The notes: generated from the letters alone by a model not told the origin. Positions 1 to 8,900 are shown, counted from the first letter of the stretch. The stretch: 64,000 bases of DNA from Micromonospora lupini str. Lupac 08 (GCF_000297395.2 NZ_HF570108.1:5379700-5443699), one strand, 5' to 3'. Program-made: numbers and translations.

Positions 1-1
1 C

Positions 2-577
2 GCGGCCGGCGCGGCGGTCTGCCTGGCCGCCGGCACCGGGGTCGGGTTGGCCACCACCGACCCGCCGCCGCCGGCCGCGAGCTGGCGCCCCGGCTGTGCC
101 GACGGCTGCCCGTCCGTGGCCGCGCCGCCGCGCCCGGCGGGTCCACCCACTCGGGTACGCGTGCCGCGCATCGGCGTCGACTCGGGGCTCACGGTGTTGG
201 GCCTGGACCGTGCGGGCGTGCTCGTTCCGCCGACCGACTTCGACACCGCCGGCTGGTACGGGGGCGGTCCGGCGCCCGGCGACACCGGGCCGGCCGTGCT
301 GGCCGGGCACCTGGACTCGCGGCGCGGCCCGGCGGTCTTCGCCCGGCTCGACGAGCTGCGTCCGGGTGACCGGGTCGAGGTGTGGCGCGGCGGGCGGTGG
401 CTGTCGTTCCGGGTGACCGGATCGCTGCGTACCCGCAAGGACCGCTTCCCGACGGCGGTGGTCTACGGCCCGACGCCCGGGCCGGAGCTGCGGCTCGTCA
501 CCTGCGGGGGCGATTTCGACAGGCGGCGCGGGCACTACCGGGACAACGTGGTGGTGTTCGCGGTCGCCGACGGCTGA
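2..577 (+). CDS. class F sortase, 5'-truncated by window edge
   Basis: The reading frame is open to the window edge and ends at 577, so the N-terminus is missing; 191 codons are visible. The first ~20 residues (AAGAAVCLAAGTGVGLATTD) look like the end of a hydrophobic anchor, followed by a Pro-rich linker. The sortase core carries the catalytic His (LAGHLDS), Cys (LVTCGG) and Arg (RDNVVVFA) in the expected order. Class F sortases are extracytoplasmic cysteine transpeptidases common in Actinobacteria; their substrates are often unknown and none is visible here. A TTG at 47 could be picked as a start but would cut off the hydrophobic stretch. The stop codon lies inside the left arm of a large hairpin (575-651), a likely terminator. 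Confidence 0.85.
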   Translation, partial: AAGAAVCLAAGTGVGLATTDPPPPAASWRPGCADGCPSVAAPPRPAGPPTRVRVPRIGVDSGLTVLGLDRAGVLVPPTDFDTAGWYGGGPAPGDTGPAVLAGHLDSRRGPAVFARLDELRPGDRVEVWRGGRWLSFRVTGSLRTRKDRFPTAVVYGPTPGPELRLVTCGGDFDRRRGHYRDNVVVFAVADG

Positions 578-651
578 TCAACTCGCCTTCCTGGAACTCG
601 GGGTGTCCGGCTCGGTCGGATGCCCCGGATTCCTGGATCCCGAGTCGATCA
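575..651. repeat. dispersed hairpin element, copy A (terminator-like)
   Basis: Outer arms TGATCAACTCG (575-585) and CGAGTCGATCA (641-651) pair at 10 of 11 positions. The interior contains CTCGGGGTGTCCG and CGGATGCCCCG, which also pair in part. The left arm contains the sortase stop codon. A closely similar element lies at 46573-46655, and a related subfamily at 29799-29866 and 30752-30815. Its position at a gene end suggests a terminator role; the recurrence suggests a REP-like or MITE-like family. Confidence 0.65.
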
Positions 652-664
652 CCGCCTGGTGGGG

Positions 665-704
665 CGGCGTCAGACCGGGCGGGGCCCGGCGTCAGACCGG
701 GCGG
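665..704. repeat. 18-bp direct repeat spanning the DUF2203 stop codon
   Basis: CGGCGTCAGACCGGGCGG occurs at 665-682 and again at 687-704, 22 bp apart. The second copy contains the stop codon and last codons of the minus-strand DUF2203 gene; the first is an extra copy just beyond the gene. The small protein gene near 29.46 kb shows a similar duplication of its 3' end. Confidence 0.6.
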
Positions 705-1042
705 CGGCCGGCGAAGCCGCACTCGGCGCGGTGGTACCAGCGCACGTCGGAGTCGCCCTCCAGCCAGCACCAGAGCACCGCGCGGCCGGCCCGCTCGCCG
801 GGGAAGTCGAGCAGCACCGGCGCGATGCCCTTGACCTGGATCTCGTGCTGGTGCAGCTCCTCGACGACCCCGTGCAGCCGGGCCTCCAGCCCCTTCACCT
901 CGGCCAGCCCGCCGAGCGCGCTGACGCCGTGGTCGGCCAGGTCGACGCGCAGTTCGGCGAGGTCGGCGCGGAGCCGGATCAGCTCGTCGACACGAGGCTG
1001 CAGGGTGGCCACCAGGTGCCGGGCCTGAGCGAGTGTGAACAC
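692..1042 (-). CDS. DUF2203 family protein
   Basis: 116 residues starting at GTG 1042 (VFTLAQARHLVATLQ). The upstream extension of this frame is low-complexity Arg/Ala sequence made from an intergenic tandem repeat, so the internal GTG is preferred. The protein is helical at the N-terminus and ends with the DUF2203 signature: VLLDFPGERAGRAVLWCW, then the Trp/His/Glu run ending CGFAGRRPV. The family is small and cytoplasmic, widespread in bacteria, with no assigned biochemical role that I know. It is alone between the sortase and proC. Confidence 0.8.
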   Translation of the reverse strand: MFTLAQARHLVATLQPRVDELIRLRADLAELRVDLADHGVSALGGLAEVKGLEARLHGVVEELHQHEIQVKGIAPVLLDFPGERAGRAVLWCWLEGDSDVRWYHRAECGFAGRRPV

Positions 1043-1300
1043 GCCGCCAGTATGCGCCACGTGCCGCGCCGCGCACGTCCCCACGAGTCGCGCGACTGCC
1101 GCGCCGCGCACGTCCCCGCGAGTCGCGCGACTGCCGCGCCGGGCAGCCGATGAAGATGCTGCGCCGCGCGCTGCGGCCCGGTGACGTCGGCGGCCAGCTC
1201 GGCCAGGCGACACCACGCACACCACGCGACTGCCGCGCCGTTCGCGGCCCCGCGAGTCGCGTGCCGTGTCGGTCGGCGGGCGCGGTCCGCTCGCCGACCG
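1043..1300. repeat. intergenic 35-bp tandem repeat with 12-bp palindromes
   Basis: No gene is supported here. A 35-bp unit beginning GCCGCGCCGCGCACGTCCCC is repeated at 1063-1097 and 1098-1132, with a partial third copy from 1133 and a diverged copy around 1231-1263. Each full unit ends in the perfect palindrome AGTCGCGCGACT (1086-1097 and 1121-1132). Minus-strand reading frames through it are Arg/Ala low complexity. It could form small cruciforms or be a decaying repeat family. Confidence 0.65.
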
Positions 1301-2119
1301 TCAGTCGGCCTGGGCGGCCAGTTCGCGGGCGCGGTCCCGGGCGGCCTCCAGCGCGGCGAGCAGCGCCGCGCGTACGCCGTGCTTCTCCAGCTCACGGATC
1401 GCGGAGATGGTCGTGCCGGCCGGCGAGGTGACCGCCTCGCGCAGCTTGACCGGGTGCTCGCCGGAGTCGCGCAGCATCACGGCGGAGCCGATCGCGGTCT
1501 GCACGATCAGCTCGTGCGCCACCTGCCGGGGCAGCCCGAGCAGGATCCCGGCGTCGATCATGGCTTCGACCAGCAGGTAGAAGTAGGCCGGGCCGGAGCC
1601 GGAGAGCGCGGTGACCGCGTCCTGCTGTGACTCGGGCACCCGGATCGTCTGACCGAGGGGCTTGAACATCTCCTCGGCCAGGGCGAGGTGTTCGCCTGTG
1701 GCGTACGCGCCCGCCGAGATGGCCGTCATCGCCTGGTCGACAAGCGCCGGGGTGTTGGTCATGACGCGGACCACCGGGGTGCCCTCGGGCAGCCGGCGGT
1801 TGAAGAAGCTGGTGGGCAGGCCGGCGCAGAGCGAGATGACCAGCTTGTCGGCGGGCACCTTGGGGCCGATGTCGTCCAGCAGGGCGGCGGCGTCCTGTGG
1901 CTTGACCGAGACCGCGAGCACGGCCGCCTCGTCGACGGCGGTCAGGTTGTCGACCACCCGGACGCCGTAGCGGGCGGTCAACTCCTCGGCGCGGGCCGGT
2001 CGGCGGGCGGTGGCGAGCAGCCGCTCCACCGGCCATCCGGAGCGCAGCAGCCCGGAGAGCATCAGCTCGCCGATCTTGCCCGCGCCGATCACCGCGACCG
2101 TGTGCACCCCTGCTGACAT
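1301..2119 (-). CDS. proC: pyrroline-5-carboxylate reductase
   Basis: 272 residues, usual family length. ProC reduces 1-pyrroline-5-carboxylate to proline with NAD(P)H, the last step of proline synthesis, in the cytoplasm. The N-terminal Rossmann motif is VAVIGAGKIGELMLSGLL (residues ~8-25). The C-terminal signature ALSGSGPAYFYLLVEAMIDA (~170-190) and the later TSPAGTTISAI are diagnostic. The ATG has a purine-rich GAGGGGG about 9 nt upstream. It lies 115 bp downstream of pfkA on the same strand and may be cotranscribed. Confidence 0.95.
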   Translation of the reverse strand: MSAGVHTVAVIGAGKIGELMLSGLLRSGWPVERLLATARRPARAEELTARYGVRVVDNLTAVDEAAVLAVSVKPQDAAALLDDIGPKVPADKLVISLCAGLPTSFFNRRLPEGTPVVRVMTNTPALVDQAMTAISAGAYATGEHLALAEEMFKPLGQTIRVPESQQDAVTALSGSGPAYFYLLVEAMIDAGILLGLPRQVAHELIVQTAIGSAVMLRDSGEHPVKLREAVTSPAGTTISAIRELEKHGVRAALLAALEAARDRARELAAQAD

Positions 2120-2234
2120 CTCGGCCGTACCCCCTCGCGTCGTGCCGCGCCGCGGCGGGCCGCACGCCCGCTGCGCCGTCGAACGTCGGTCGGCGGCGCG
2201 ACGACCGCAGGGGCCGCCGCGCCGCTACCGTCGA

Positions 2235-3263
2235 TCAGCTGCCGAAGAAGACCTCGGCCTCTTCGTACCGCTCCAGCGGCACCGTCTTCAGCTCGCGGGT
2301 GGCCTCGGCCAGCGGGACCCGGACGATGTCGGTGCTCTGCATCGCGACCATCTTGCCCCAGTCACCCTCGTTGACCGCGTCGATGGCCTGCAGGCCCAGG
2401 CGGGTGGCGAGCACCCGGTCGAAGGCGGTCGGGGTGCCACCGCGCTGGATGTGGCCCAGCACCACGGTGCGGGCCTCCTTGCCGGTCTTGGCCTCCAGCT
2501 GCTCGGCCAGCCACTGGCCGATGCCGCCGAGGCGGACGTGGCCGAACGAGTCCAGCTCCTGGTTGGCGAGCACCATCTGACCGTCCAGCGGCTGGGCGCC
2601 CTCGGCGACCACCACGATCGGGGCGTACTGGTGCTGGAAGCGCTTCTCGACGTAGCCGGCCACCTGGTCGACGTCGAACTGCCGCTCGGGCAGCAGGATC
2701 ACGTTGGCGCCGCCGGCCAGGCCGGCGTGCAGGGCGATCCAGCCGGCGTGCCGGCCCATGACCTCGACGACCAGGGTGCGGTGGTGGCTCTCCGCGGTGG
2801 TGTGCAGCCGGTCGATGGCCTCCATCGCGATGTTGACCGCGGTGTCGAAGCCGAAGGTGTAGTCGGTGGCGCCCAGGTCGTTGTCGATGGTCTTCGGCAC
2901 GCCGACCACGTGCACGCCCAGCTCGTAGAGCTTGGTGGCCACGCCCAGGGTGTCCTCGCCGCCGATGGCGATCAGCGCGTCGACGCCCTGCTCGGCGAGG
3001 TTGTCCTTGATCCGCTCGACGCCGTTCTCGATCTTGAACGGGTTGGTGCGGGACGAGCCGAGGATGGTGCCGCCGCGGGGCAGGATGCCGCGGACGTCCG
3101 CGATGCCCAGGGGACGGGACAGACCCTCGAGCGGGCCCTTCCAACCGTCCCGGAAGCCCACGAACTCGTGACCGTAGGTGGCGACGCCCTTGCGGACCAC
3201 CGCCCGGATGACCGCGTTGAGACCTGGGCAGTCGCCGCCGCCGGTGAGCACGCCGATACGCAT
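2235..3263 (-). CDS. pfkA: 6-phosphofructokinase, PPi-type signature
   Basis: 342 residues from ATG 3263 (MRIGVLTGGGDCPGLN); a longer in-frame start at 3287 adds eight unconserved residues. The PFK fold is intact: GGGDCPG near the N-terminus, the catalytic TIDND loop, MGRHAGWIAL and GHIQRGGTP. Two specificity positions read GGEDTLG and PKTIDND. In this family Asp after GGE together with Lys before TIDND marks pyrophosphate-dependent enzymes such as that of Amycolatopsis methanolica, while ATP enzymes carry Gly at the first position. I therefore infer reversible PPi:fructose-6-phosphate phosphotransferase activity; the glycolytic role is secure, the donor is inference. Confidence 0.93.
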   Translation of the reverse strand: MRIGVLTGGGDCPGLNAVIRAVVRKGVATYGHEFVGFRDGWKGPLEGLSRPLGIADVRGILPRGGTILGSSRTNPFKIENGVERIKDNLAEQGVDALIAIGGEDTLGVATKLYELGVHVVGVPKTIDNDLGATDYTFGFDTAVNIAMEAIDRLHTTAESHHRTLVVEVMGRHAGWIALHAGLAGGANVILLPERQFDVDQVAGYVEKRFQHQYAPIVVVAEGAQPLDGQMVLANQELDSFGHVRLGGIGQWLAEQLEAKTGKEARTVVLGHIQRGGTPTAFDRVLATRLGLQAIDAVNEGDWGKMVAMQSTDIVRVPLAEATRELKTVPLERYEEAEVFFGS

Positions 3264-3422
3264 GATCCGCTCATCCTCCTGGAGCATCAGGTAAAGCCCG
3301 ATATGCCCCAGGGTATGTGTCAGGTCAGACCATCGGCGCCATTGCCGGCCCGGGGCGGGCCGTCACTGCGCACTGTAGTCGGCCTGCCTGCGCGACGACA
3401 GCGCGCCCCGGGGGGCGACGGG

Positions 3423-3926
3423 TCAGTAGGTCACCTCGTGGTTCTCGCCGGCGGCCGGCGGGTGACCGGTGACGGCGGCCTTCGCGAACCCGAGCAGGTT
3501 GACCACGGTGCTGCTCGGCGAGTCCCAGTACTCGGCGGAGCTGGCGTGCACCTTGATCAGCGTCAGGCCGGGCGTGTCCAGCCCGTCCGGGAACCAGGTC
3601 TTGAGCAGCGGGTTCCACAGCCGCTCGGCGCGCTCGGCGTCGAAGCCCTCGCTGGCGGTGCCCGAGACCGACACCCAGGCGTTGTGCTTCTGGTCCGAGA
3701 AGGCGACGTTGACCTCCGGGTTCACCCGGATCTGGCGCACCTTGGCCGAGTCGTCGTACGCGAAGAACCACAGGTCGCCGTCGAACTCGGCCTCCTGCAG
3801 CCCCATCGGCCGGCTCACCTGCCGCCCGTCCAGCGCGATCGTGGTGAGCATGCAGATCCGGGCGGCGCGGACCAGCTCGGTGACCCGCGTCCGGGCCTCG
3901 GTGACGCTTGTCGGATCGTTGCTCAT
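3423..3926 (-). CDS. pyridoxamine 5'-phosphate oxidase family protein
   Basis: 167 residues, single split-barrel FMN-binding domain of the general stress protein 26 type. Visible features are ARICMLTTIALDGRQVSRPM near the N-terminus, then LWFFAYDDSAKVRQIRVNP and WVSVSGTASE, the usual order for this fold. Such proteins bind FMN or F420 and reduce small substrates or act in stress responses; the substrate cannot be read. A good Shine-Dalgarno (GAGGGAGA) precedes the ATG. It sits alone between pfkA and the exoribonuclease gene on the same strand. Confidence 0.85.
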   Translation of the reverse strand: MSNDPTSVTEARTRVTELVRAARICMLTTIALDGRQVSRPMGLQEAEFDGDLWFFAYDDSAKVRQIRVNPEVNVAFSDQKHNAWVSVSGTASEGFDAERAERLWNPLLKTWFPDGLDTPGLTLIKVHASSAEYWDSPSSTVVNLLGFAKAAVTGHPPAAGENHEVTY

Positions 3927-4004
3927 GGCAGTCTCCCTCGGCTCGACTGGTCGAACCGATGCCCGGGACAGAACCGGTCAAACCTGCAAACGTACGACGA
4001 CCGC

Positions 4005-4502
4005 TCAGCGGGTCGTCATCGCCCGCCAGCGGGCCAGGTTGTGCCGGGCGTCGACAAGGGCGTCGTGCCGGGCCGCGTCCGCATCCGGCAGGGTCGGCCG
4101 GCCCCGGTCGTCCCAGAGTTGCCGCAGGTCCTTGGTGAACCGGGGGATCTCCCGGGGCAGCGCCGGCATCGCCCCCCAGAGCTGGGCGAGGACGACGTGG
4201 TCGTACGCCGCGTACCAGGCCCACAGCTCCAACTGCTCTCCCGGCCGGTCCCGGACCGGCTCCATGAGGAAGTCGTACAGGTCGTCACGGATGCGCTCCC
4301 GGGAACGCCAGGACCGGTCCGCCGGCGACGGCAGCCGGTCCAGCACGTTGCGCCGGACCCAGGGCACGGCACGGGAGTCGTCGAACTCCGTGGAGACCGC
4401 GTAGAACTCGCGGCCGTACTCGTCGACGACACCTATCGAGACGAGGTCGACGATCCGGCCGTCCTCGATGAACTCGCAGTCGTAGAAATAGCGGTACACC
4501 AT
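4005..4502 (-). CDS. polyadenylate-specific 3'-exoribonuclease AS
   Basis: 165 residues from ATG 4502 (MVYRYFYDCEFIEDG); an ATG three codons upstream (4511) is equally possible. The RNase T-like DEDDh fold begins with the catalytic Asp-Glu pair in YDCEF, and the C-terminal RHDALVDARHNLARW supplies the later His/Asp ligands. Sequence and length match M. tuberculosis Rv2179c, a 3'-5' exoribonuclease that trims adenylate-rich 3' tails. It is divergent from the Crp/Fnr gene across a 305-bp promoter region. Confidence 0.85.
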   Translation of the reverse strand: MVYRYFYDCEFIEDGRIVDLVSIGVVDEYGREFYAVSTEFDDSRAVPWVRRNVLDRLPSPADRSWRSRERIRDDLYDFLMEPVRDRPGEQLELWAWYAAYDHVVLAQLWGAMPALPREIPRFTKDLRQLWDDRGRPTLPDADAARHDALVDARHNLARWRAMTTR

Positions 4503-4807
4503 TCCGGCCATCCTCGCCCACCGCCGACCGGCGACGCCCGGCGGGGCCGGGTGCGACCCACGGCCGGTCCGCGGCGGACCAGCGGCGACCCGGCCGCCGA
4601 CCTGCGACCAAGGGCCCGGGCAGGGGGTACGTCGCAGCTCGCGACGGTCACGGAAGTGCTTCGAGGGGTGTACAGCAAGCGACCGGACCGTCATGATCTG
4701 ATGTGTACCGCTACCGGACGCCGAATCGGTGTCAGTTCACCTTGTCAGGGCCATCAGGTTCACCCGGTGAGCGATTGTGTGGTCCATGACCGGGGAGGGG
4801 TTGGGCC
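4503..4807. promoter_or_regulatory. divergent promoter region with possible Crp box
   Basis: This 305-bp gap separates the divergently oriented exoribonuclease and Crp/Fnr genes. GTGTCAGTTCAC at 4729-4740 fits GTG-N6-CAC, the core of actinobacterial Crp boxes. A second near-palindrome, TTCACCCGGTGAG, lies near 4760-4772. No gene is visible. Autoregulation by the adjacent regulator is a weak inference because such short matches arise by chance. Confidence 0.35.
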
Positions 4808-5500
4808 GTGGAGATGCGCCTGCCGGAGCCGGGTGACGCGCTCACGGGTGTCGAGATGTTCGCCGGGCTGGAGCCCGAGGTGCGCCAGCGTGTCATCGCT
4901 GCCGCCGTCCCGCGGACGTACCGCAAGGGGCAGTTGCTCTTCGTGGAGAACGACCCGGGCGAGTCGCTTATCGTGCTGCGCCGCGGCGCGGTCGCCGTCT
5001 TCCGCACCGCGCCGACAGGCGAACGGGCGGTGCTGTCGGTGATCCGTCCGCCGGACGTGCTCGGCGAGGTCTCGCTGCTCGACGCCTCCACCCGGTCCGC
5101 GTCTGCCGAGGCCATCGAGGACTGCGCGGCGCTCGCCCTCTCCCGGGGCGCGTTCATGGAGCTGGTGCATTCCAACCCGCGCATCCTGGACGCGGTGATG
5201 CGCTCGCTGGGCGGCCTGATCCGTCGCCTCACCGAGCAGAACGCCGACCACGTCTTCCTCGACCTGCCCGGCCGGGTCGCCAAGACACTGGTCCGGCTTG
5301 CCGGCGAGAGCCAGGCCCCGATGATCACGATCGAGCTCAACCAGAGCCAGCTCGCCGAGATGGCCGGCGGTTCCCGCCAGAGCGTCAACCAGGCCATCGG
5401 CTCCTTCGCCAGCCGCGGCTGGCTGCGGACCGAGGGCCGCCGGATCGTGGTCACCGACGTGGCCGCGCTGCGCCGCCGCGCCGGCATGAACGACCGCTGA
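4808..5500 (+). CDS. Crp/Fnr family transcriptional regulator
   Basis: 230 residues; GTG 4808 is preceded by GGGGAGGGG at 4792-4800. The cyclic-nucleotide-binding fold covers residues ~15-130, with PPDVLGEVSLLDASTRSASA matching the phosphate-binding cassette. The C-terminal winged helix has the recognition segment LAEMAGGSRQSVNQAIGSFA (~177-196). No Fnr-type cysteine cluster is visible, so cAMP or another small ligand is more likely than an Fe-S cluster. It is monocistronic, followed by a hairpin. The large class III cyclase gene 430 bp downstream makes a cAMP link attractive but unproven. Confidence 0.9.
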   Translation: MEMRLPEPGDALTGVEMFAGLEPEVRQRVIAAAVPRTYRKGQLLFVENDPGESLIVLRRGAVAVFRTAPTGERAVLSVIRPPDVLGEVSLLDASTRSASAEAIEDCAALALSRGAFMELVHSNPRILDAVMRSLGGLIRRLTEQNADHVFLDLPGRVAKTLVRLAGESQAPMITIELNQSQLAEMAGGSRQSVNQAIGSFASRGWLRTEGRRIVVTDVAALRRRAGMNDR

Positions 5501-5537
5501 GCAGCGCCGCCGCTGCGGCACCACTCTGGACATGACT

Positions 5538-5567
5538 CGGCCGGGTCGCCCGTGGGCGGCCCGGCCG
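5538..5567. terminator. bidirectional terminator hairpin
   Basis: CGGCCGGGTCGCCC (5538-5551) pairs with GGGCGGCCCGGCCG (5554-5567) at 13 of 14 positions around a 2-nt loop. It lies between the convergent Crp/Fnr gene and the 65-residue gene. No U-tract follows, as is common in high-GC Actinobacteria. Confidence 0.7.
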
Positions 5568-5592
5568 GGTCGTCGCGTCACCGACGCGTGGT

Positions 5593-5790
5593 TCAGGCTC
5601 CGGAACTGCCCGGGCCGGCCCACTTGTCCGGGCCCTTGCCCTCGCCACCCGGGCCGTGGGACTGCTCGCTGACGATGCCCTCGGCCTGAAGCGTGGCCAG
5701 CGTGGCGGCGTCGACGTCCACCGACTCGCCCGCGGAGTGGCTGACCCCGTTGCCGTCGGTCCAGTCGCTCTCCAGCTTGACGTACACCAT
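5593..5790 (-). CDS. small acidic hypothetical protein, 65 aa
   Basis: From ATG 5790 (MVYVKLESDWTDGNGVSHSA). The revcomp sequence upstream contains AGAGGGGGACAGGTCA, which supplies a Shine-Dalgarno. The first ~45 residues look like a small beta-rich domain with an acidic stretch (GESVDVDAATLATLQAEGIV), followed by a Gly-rich tail (GPGGEGKGPDKWAGPGSSGA). I do not recognise a family. The N-terminal part resembles short phage or cytoplasmic beta proteins only in a general way. It ends 92 bp from the convergent Crp/Fnr gene. Confidence 0.65.
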   Translation of the reverse strand: MVYVKLESDWTDGNGVSHSAGESVDVDAATLATLQAEGIVSEQSHGPGGEGKGPDKWAGPGSSGA

Positions 5791-5825
5791 TGACCTGTCC
5801 CCCTCTGGTCGCTGATCGAAGATGT

Positions 5826-5847
5826 GGCGGACTGAATGTAGTCCGCC
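5826..5847. promoter_or_regulatory. perfect 8-bp inverted repeat
   Basis: GGCGGACT (5826-5833) and AGTCCGCC (5840-5847) flank GAATGT. It lies in the divergent region between the 65-residue gene and the cyclase gene, 36 bp upstream of the former's start. It could be an operator or a 5'-UTR hairpin. Confidence 0.5.
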
Positions 5848-5875
5848 GGACCCCTCGTGGGCTGTCCACAAACCA

Positions 5876-5918
5876 ACAGGCCGGTACCTGACACAAGCCG
5901 ACAGGCCGGTACCTGACA
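5876..5918. repeat. 18-bp direct repeat upstream of cyclase gene
   Basis: ACAGGCCGGTACCTGACA occurs at 5876-5893 and exactly again at 5901-5918, start to start 25 bp. Each copy is built round a GGTACC palindrome. Spacing close to 2.5 helical turns puts the copies on opposite faces. Its place just upstream of the start suggests a regulator-binding site, otherwise a local duplication. Confidence 0.55.
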
Positions 5919-5929
5919 GACGCGCGAGC

Positions 5930-8900
5930 GTGGATACTCCCTGTGACGGGACGACGGGGGGCGTCGGCCCGGTTCGCCTTGGAGGGTTTGTCATCGCCGC
6001 GCAGTGTGGGCGCTGTGGACGTACGGCCGCCGACGGCGACCGCTTCTGCGGTGGCTGCGGCGCCGAGCTGGGTGCCGTCTGCCCCCACTGCCTGCGCCCG
6101 CTCGCCTCGGACGTCACGTTCTGCACCTCGTGCGGGTCACCGCGGCCGGGCACGGACCGGGCGACCGCCGCCGCCACGCAGGAGGACCGCCGCCGGGTGA
6201 GTGTGCTCTTCGTCGACCTCATCGACTTCACCCCGTACGTCGAGCGGGCCGACCCGGAGCAGGTCCGCGGCATGCAGACCGGCTTCTTCTCGGCGGCCCG
6301 CCGGGTGGTCGGCCAGTACGGCGGGGTGGTGGAGAAGTACATCGGTGACGCGGTGATGGCGTTGTTCGGGGCGCCCATCGCCACCGAGACCGACGCGCTG
6401 CGCTGCGTCCGGGCCGGGCTGGAGCTGCAACGGGTGCTCACCCGGTTCGCGCCGACCGGCAGCGCCGAGATGCGGTTCCGGGTGGGGGTCGCCACCGGCG
6501 AGGCCCTCGTCGACGTGGCCGCCGCCCGCGACGGCGGGCAGGCGATCGTGGCCGGGGACGTGGTGAACACGGCCTCCCGGATGCAGTCGGTCGCGCCGCC
6601 GGGCGGGGTGCTGGTGTGCGGCACCACGCACGCGCTGACCAGGGACACGATCCGCTACGAGGAGCAGCCTCCGGTCACCCTGCGCGGCCGGTCGTCGCCG
6701 ACCGAGGTGTGGCTCGCGCTGTCGCCGCTGCGTCGCCTGCCGACCGACCGGGAGCCGGACACCACGCCGCTCGTCGACCGGGAACACGAGCTGGGCATGC
6801 TTGTCAACGCCCTGCACCGGTCACTGCGCGACCGGCTGCCGCAGGTGGTGACGATCTTCGGCCGGGCCGGCATCGGTAAGAGCCGGCTGCTGCGCGAGCT
6901 GTACCGGCACACGGGCCGGCTGGTCGACGAGCCGCTGACCTGGCGGACGGGGCGCTGCCCGCCGTTCGGGGAGAACGTCACGTTCGCCGCGCTTGCCGAC
7001 ATCGTCAAGACCGAGGCCGGCATCCTGGACACCGACCCGGCCGCCAGCGCCGCGCAGCGGCTGGCCGGCGCGGTGGCCGAGCTGATCGGCCCGGGCGAAC
7101 GGGACCGGGTGGTGGACGCCCTGCGCCCGCTTGTCGGGCTGCCCGGCACGCCGCTGCCGGCGGAGGAGGCCGAGTCGGCGTGGCGACGGTTCCTGCTGGC
7201 GTTGGCCGCCCGCCGCCCCACCGTGCTGGTCTTCGAGGACCTGCACTGGGCCGACGACGCGATGCTGCGCTTCGTGGAGCTGCTCGGGGCTGCGGCCCGC
7301 GAGGCGCCGCTGCTGCTGCTCTGCACCGCCCGTCCGGAGCTGGTCGATCGGGATCCGAGCTGGGCGGGGACCATCACCGGCTCGGTGACCATCACCCTGC
7401 CGCCGCTGCGCGACACCGGCATCGCCGCCCTGTACGCGCACCTGTTCGGCCAGGCGGCGTTCTCCGCCGACATGCTGACCCCGCTCATCGAGGTGGCCGG
7501 CGGCAACCCGCTCTACGCGCACGAGTACGTCCGGATGCTCATCGAGCAGGGCGCGCTGCGCCAGTCCGGGCGGGGCTGGTCGCTGGACAAGCAGCTCGAA
7601 CTGACCATGCCGGAGAGCGTGCACGCGGTGATCGCCAACCGGGTGGACCTGCTGGACGCCAAGGACCGCTCGGTGCTGCTGGCGGCCTCGGTGGTCGGGG
7701 TGCAGTTCTGGCCGGGTGCGGTGGCCGCCGCGTTGGGGCAGCCGGTCGAGTCGGTCGAGCGGGCGCTGCGCCGGCTGGAGCAGCGCGACTTCGTCCACGA
7801 GCAGGCCGCGTCGACGATGGCCGGGCAGGCGGAGTTCCGCTTCCGGCACGTGCTGGTACGCGACGTCTGCTACCAGCGGCTGCCGCGCACCGAGCGGGTG
7901 GCGCGGCACGAACGGGCCGCGGACTGGCTCGACGCGTTGTCGCACAGCCGCGACACCGATCTGGCGGAGGTGCTCGCCCACCACCGCTGGGCGGCGCACG
8001 AGATCGCCCGCTCGCTGGGCATGCCGGTCCGCAGGTACGCGGGGCCGGCGCGGCAGGCGCTGCACCGGGCGGCCCGCCGGGCGTACGCCCTGCACGGGCT
8101 GGACGCGGCGGCGAGCCACGCGGGTCGGGCGCTGGGCCTGGCCGACGACAGCGACCCGGTGGGCCGGCTGCAACTGGAGCTGCTCAGCACGGAGATCTCG
8201 TTCTACCGCGACGGCAACGCGTTCCTCTCCGGCGGTGGGCCGGAGCAGGTGCACGCGCTTGCCGACCGGCTGTCGGCGCACGGCGACGACGCGTGCGCCG
8301 CGCGGGCGTGGACGCTGCTGGGCCAGGCGGCCTGGCTGCGCGCCGACCGGGGCGACGCGCTGGCCTGCCTGGATCGCGCGGTCCAGTTGTTCGAGTCGTT
8401 GCCGGACAGCCCGCAGAAGGCCGACGCGTACGCCGAGCTGGGCCGCCTGCACATGCTCAACTACGAGCGCGACCCGGCCGTGTCGGCGGCGGACACCGCA
8501 GCGGAGATCGCGGAGCGGCTGGGCCTGACCGAGGCGCGCACCAACGCGCGGATCACCGCGGCCACCGCCCGCTACCAGGCCGGTGACCGGGTCGGCCTGG
8601 ACGAGCTGCACGCGATAGTCGAGTTCGCGCGCTCCGGTCAGCTGCTCGCGCTGCCCCGCGCCACCCAGAACCTGGCCTGGGCCATCCGCGAGGAGGGCGA
8701 CTGGCTGCGTTCGAACGCCCTGCTCTCGGCCGCGCCGGCGCGTACGGCGAGCGGCCAGACGCTCACCACCAGCTATTCCGCCGAGGCGATGCGGGCGTGG
8801 TTCGAGGGTGACTTCGGCCGGCTGCTCACCGCGGCGGAGGCGTTCGTGGACACGCCTACCGGCAGCTGGGACATGCAGGTGCGCGGGTTGCGCTGCTGCC

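Noticed and set aside
1301..1301. Transposase, integrase or tRNA anywhere in the window
   Set aside because: None was recognised on either strand; no sign of a prophage or genomic island.
2010..5042. 1,010-codon plus-strand frame
   Set aside because: It runs antisense to pfkA, the PPOX gene and the exoribonuclease, whose products match families; the frame is a GC-rich shadow.
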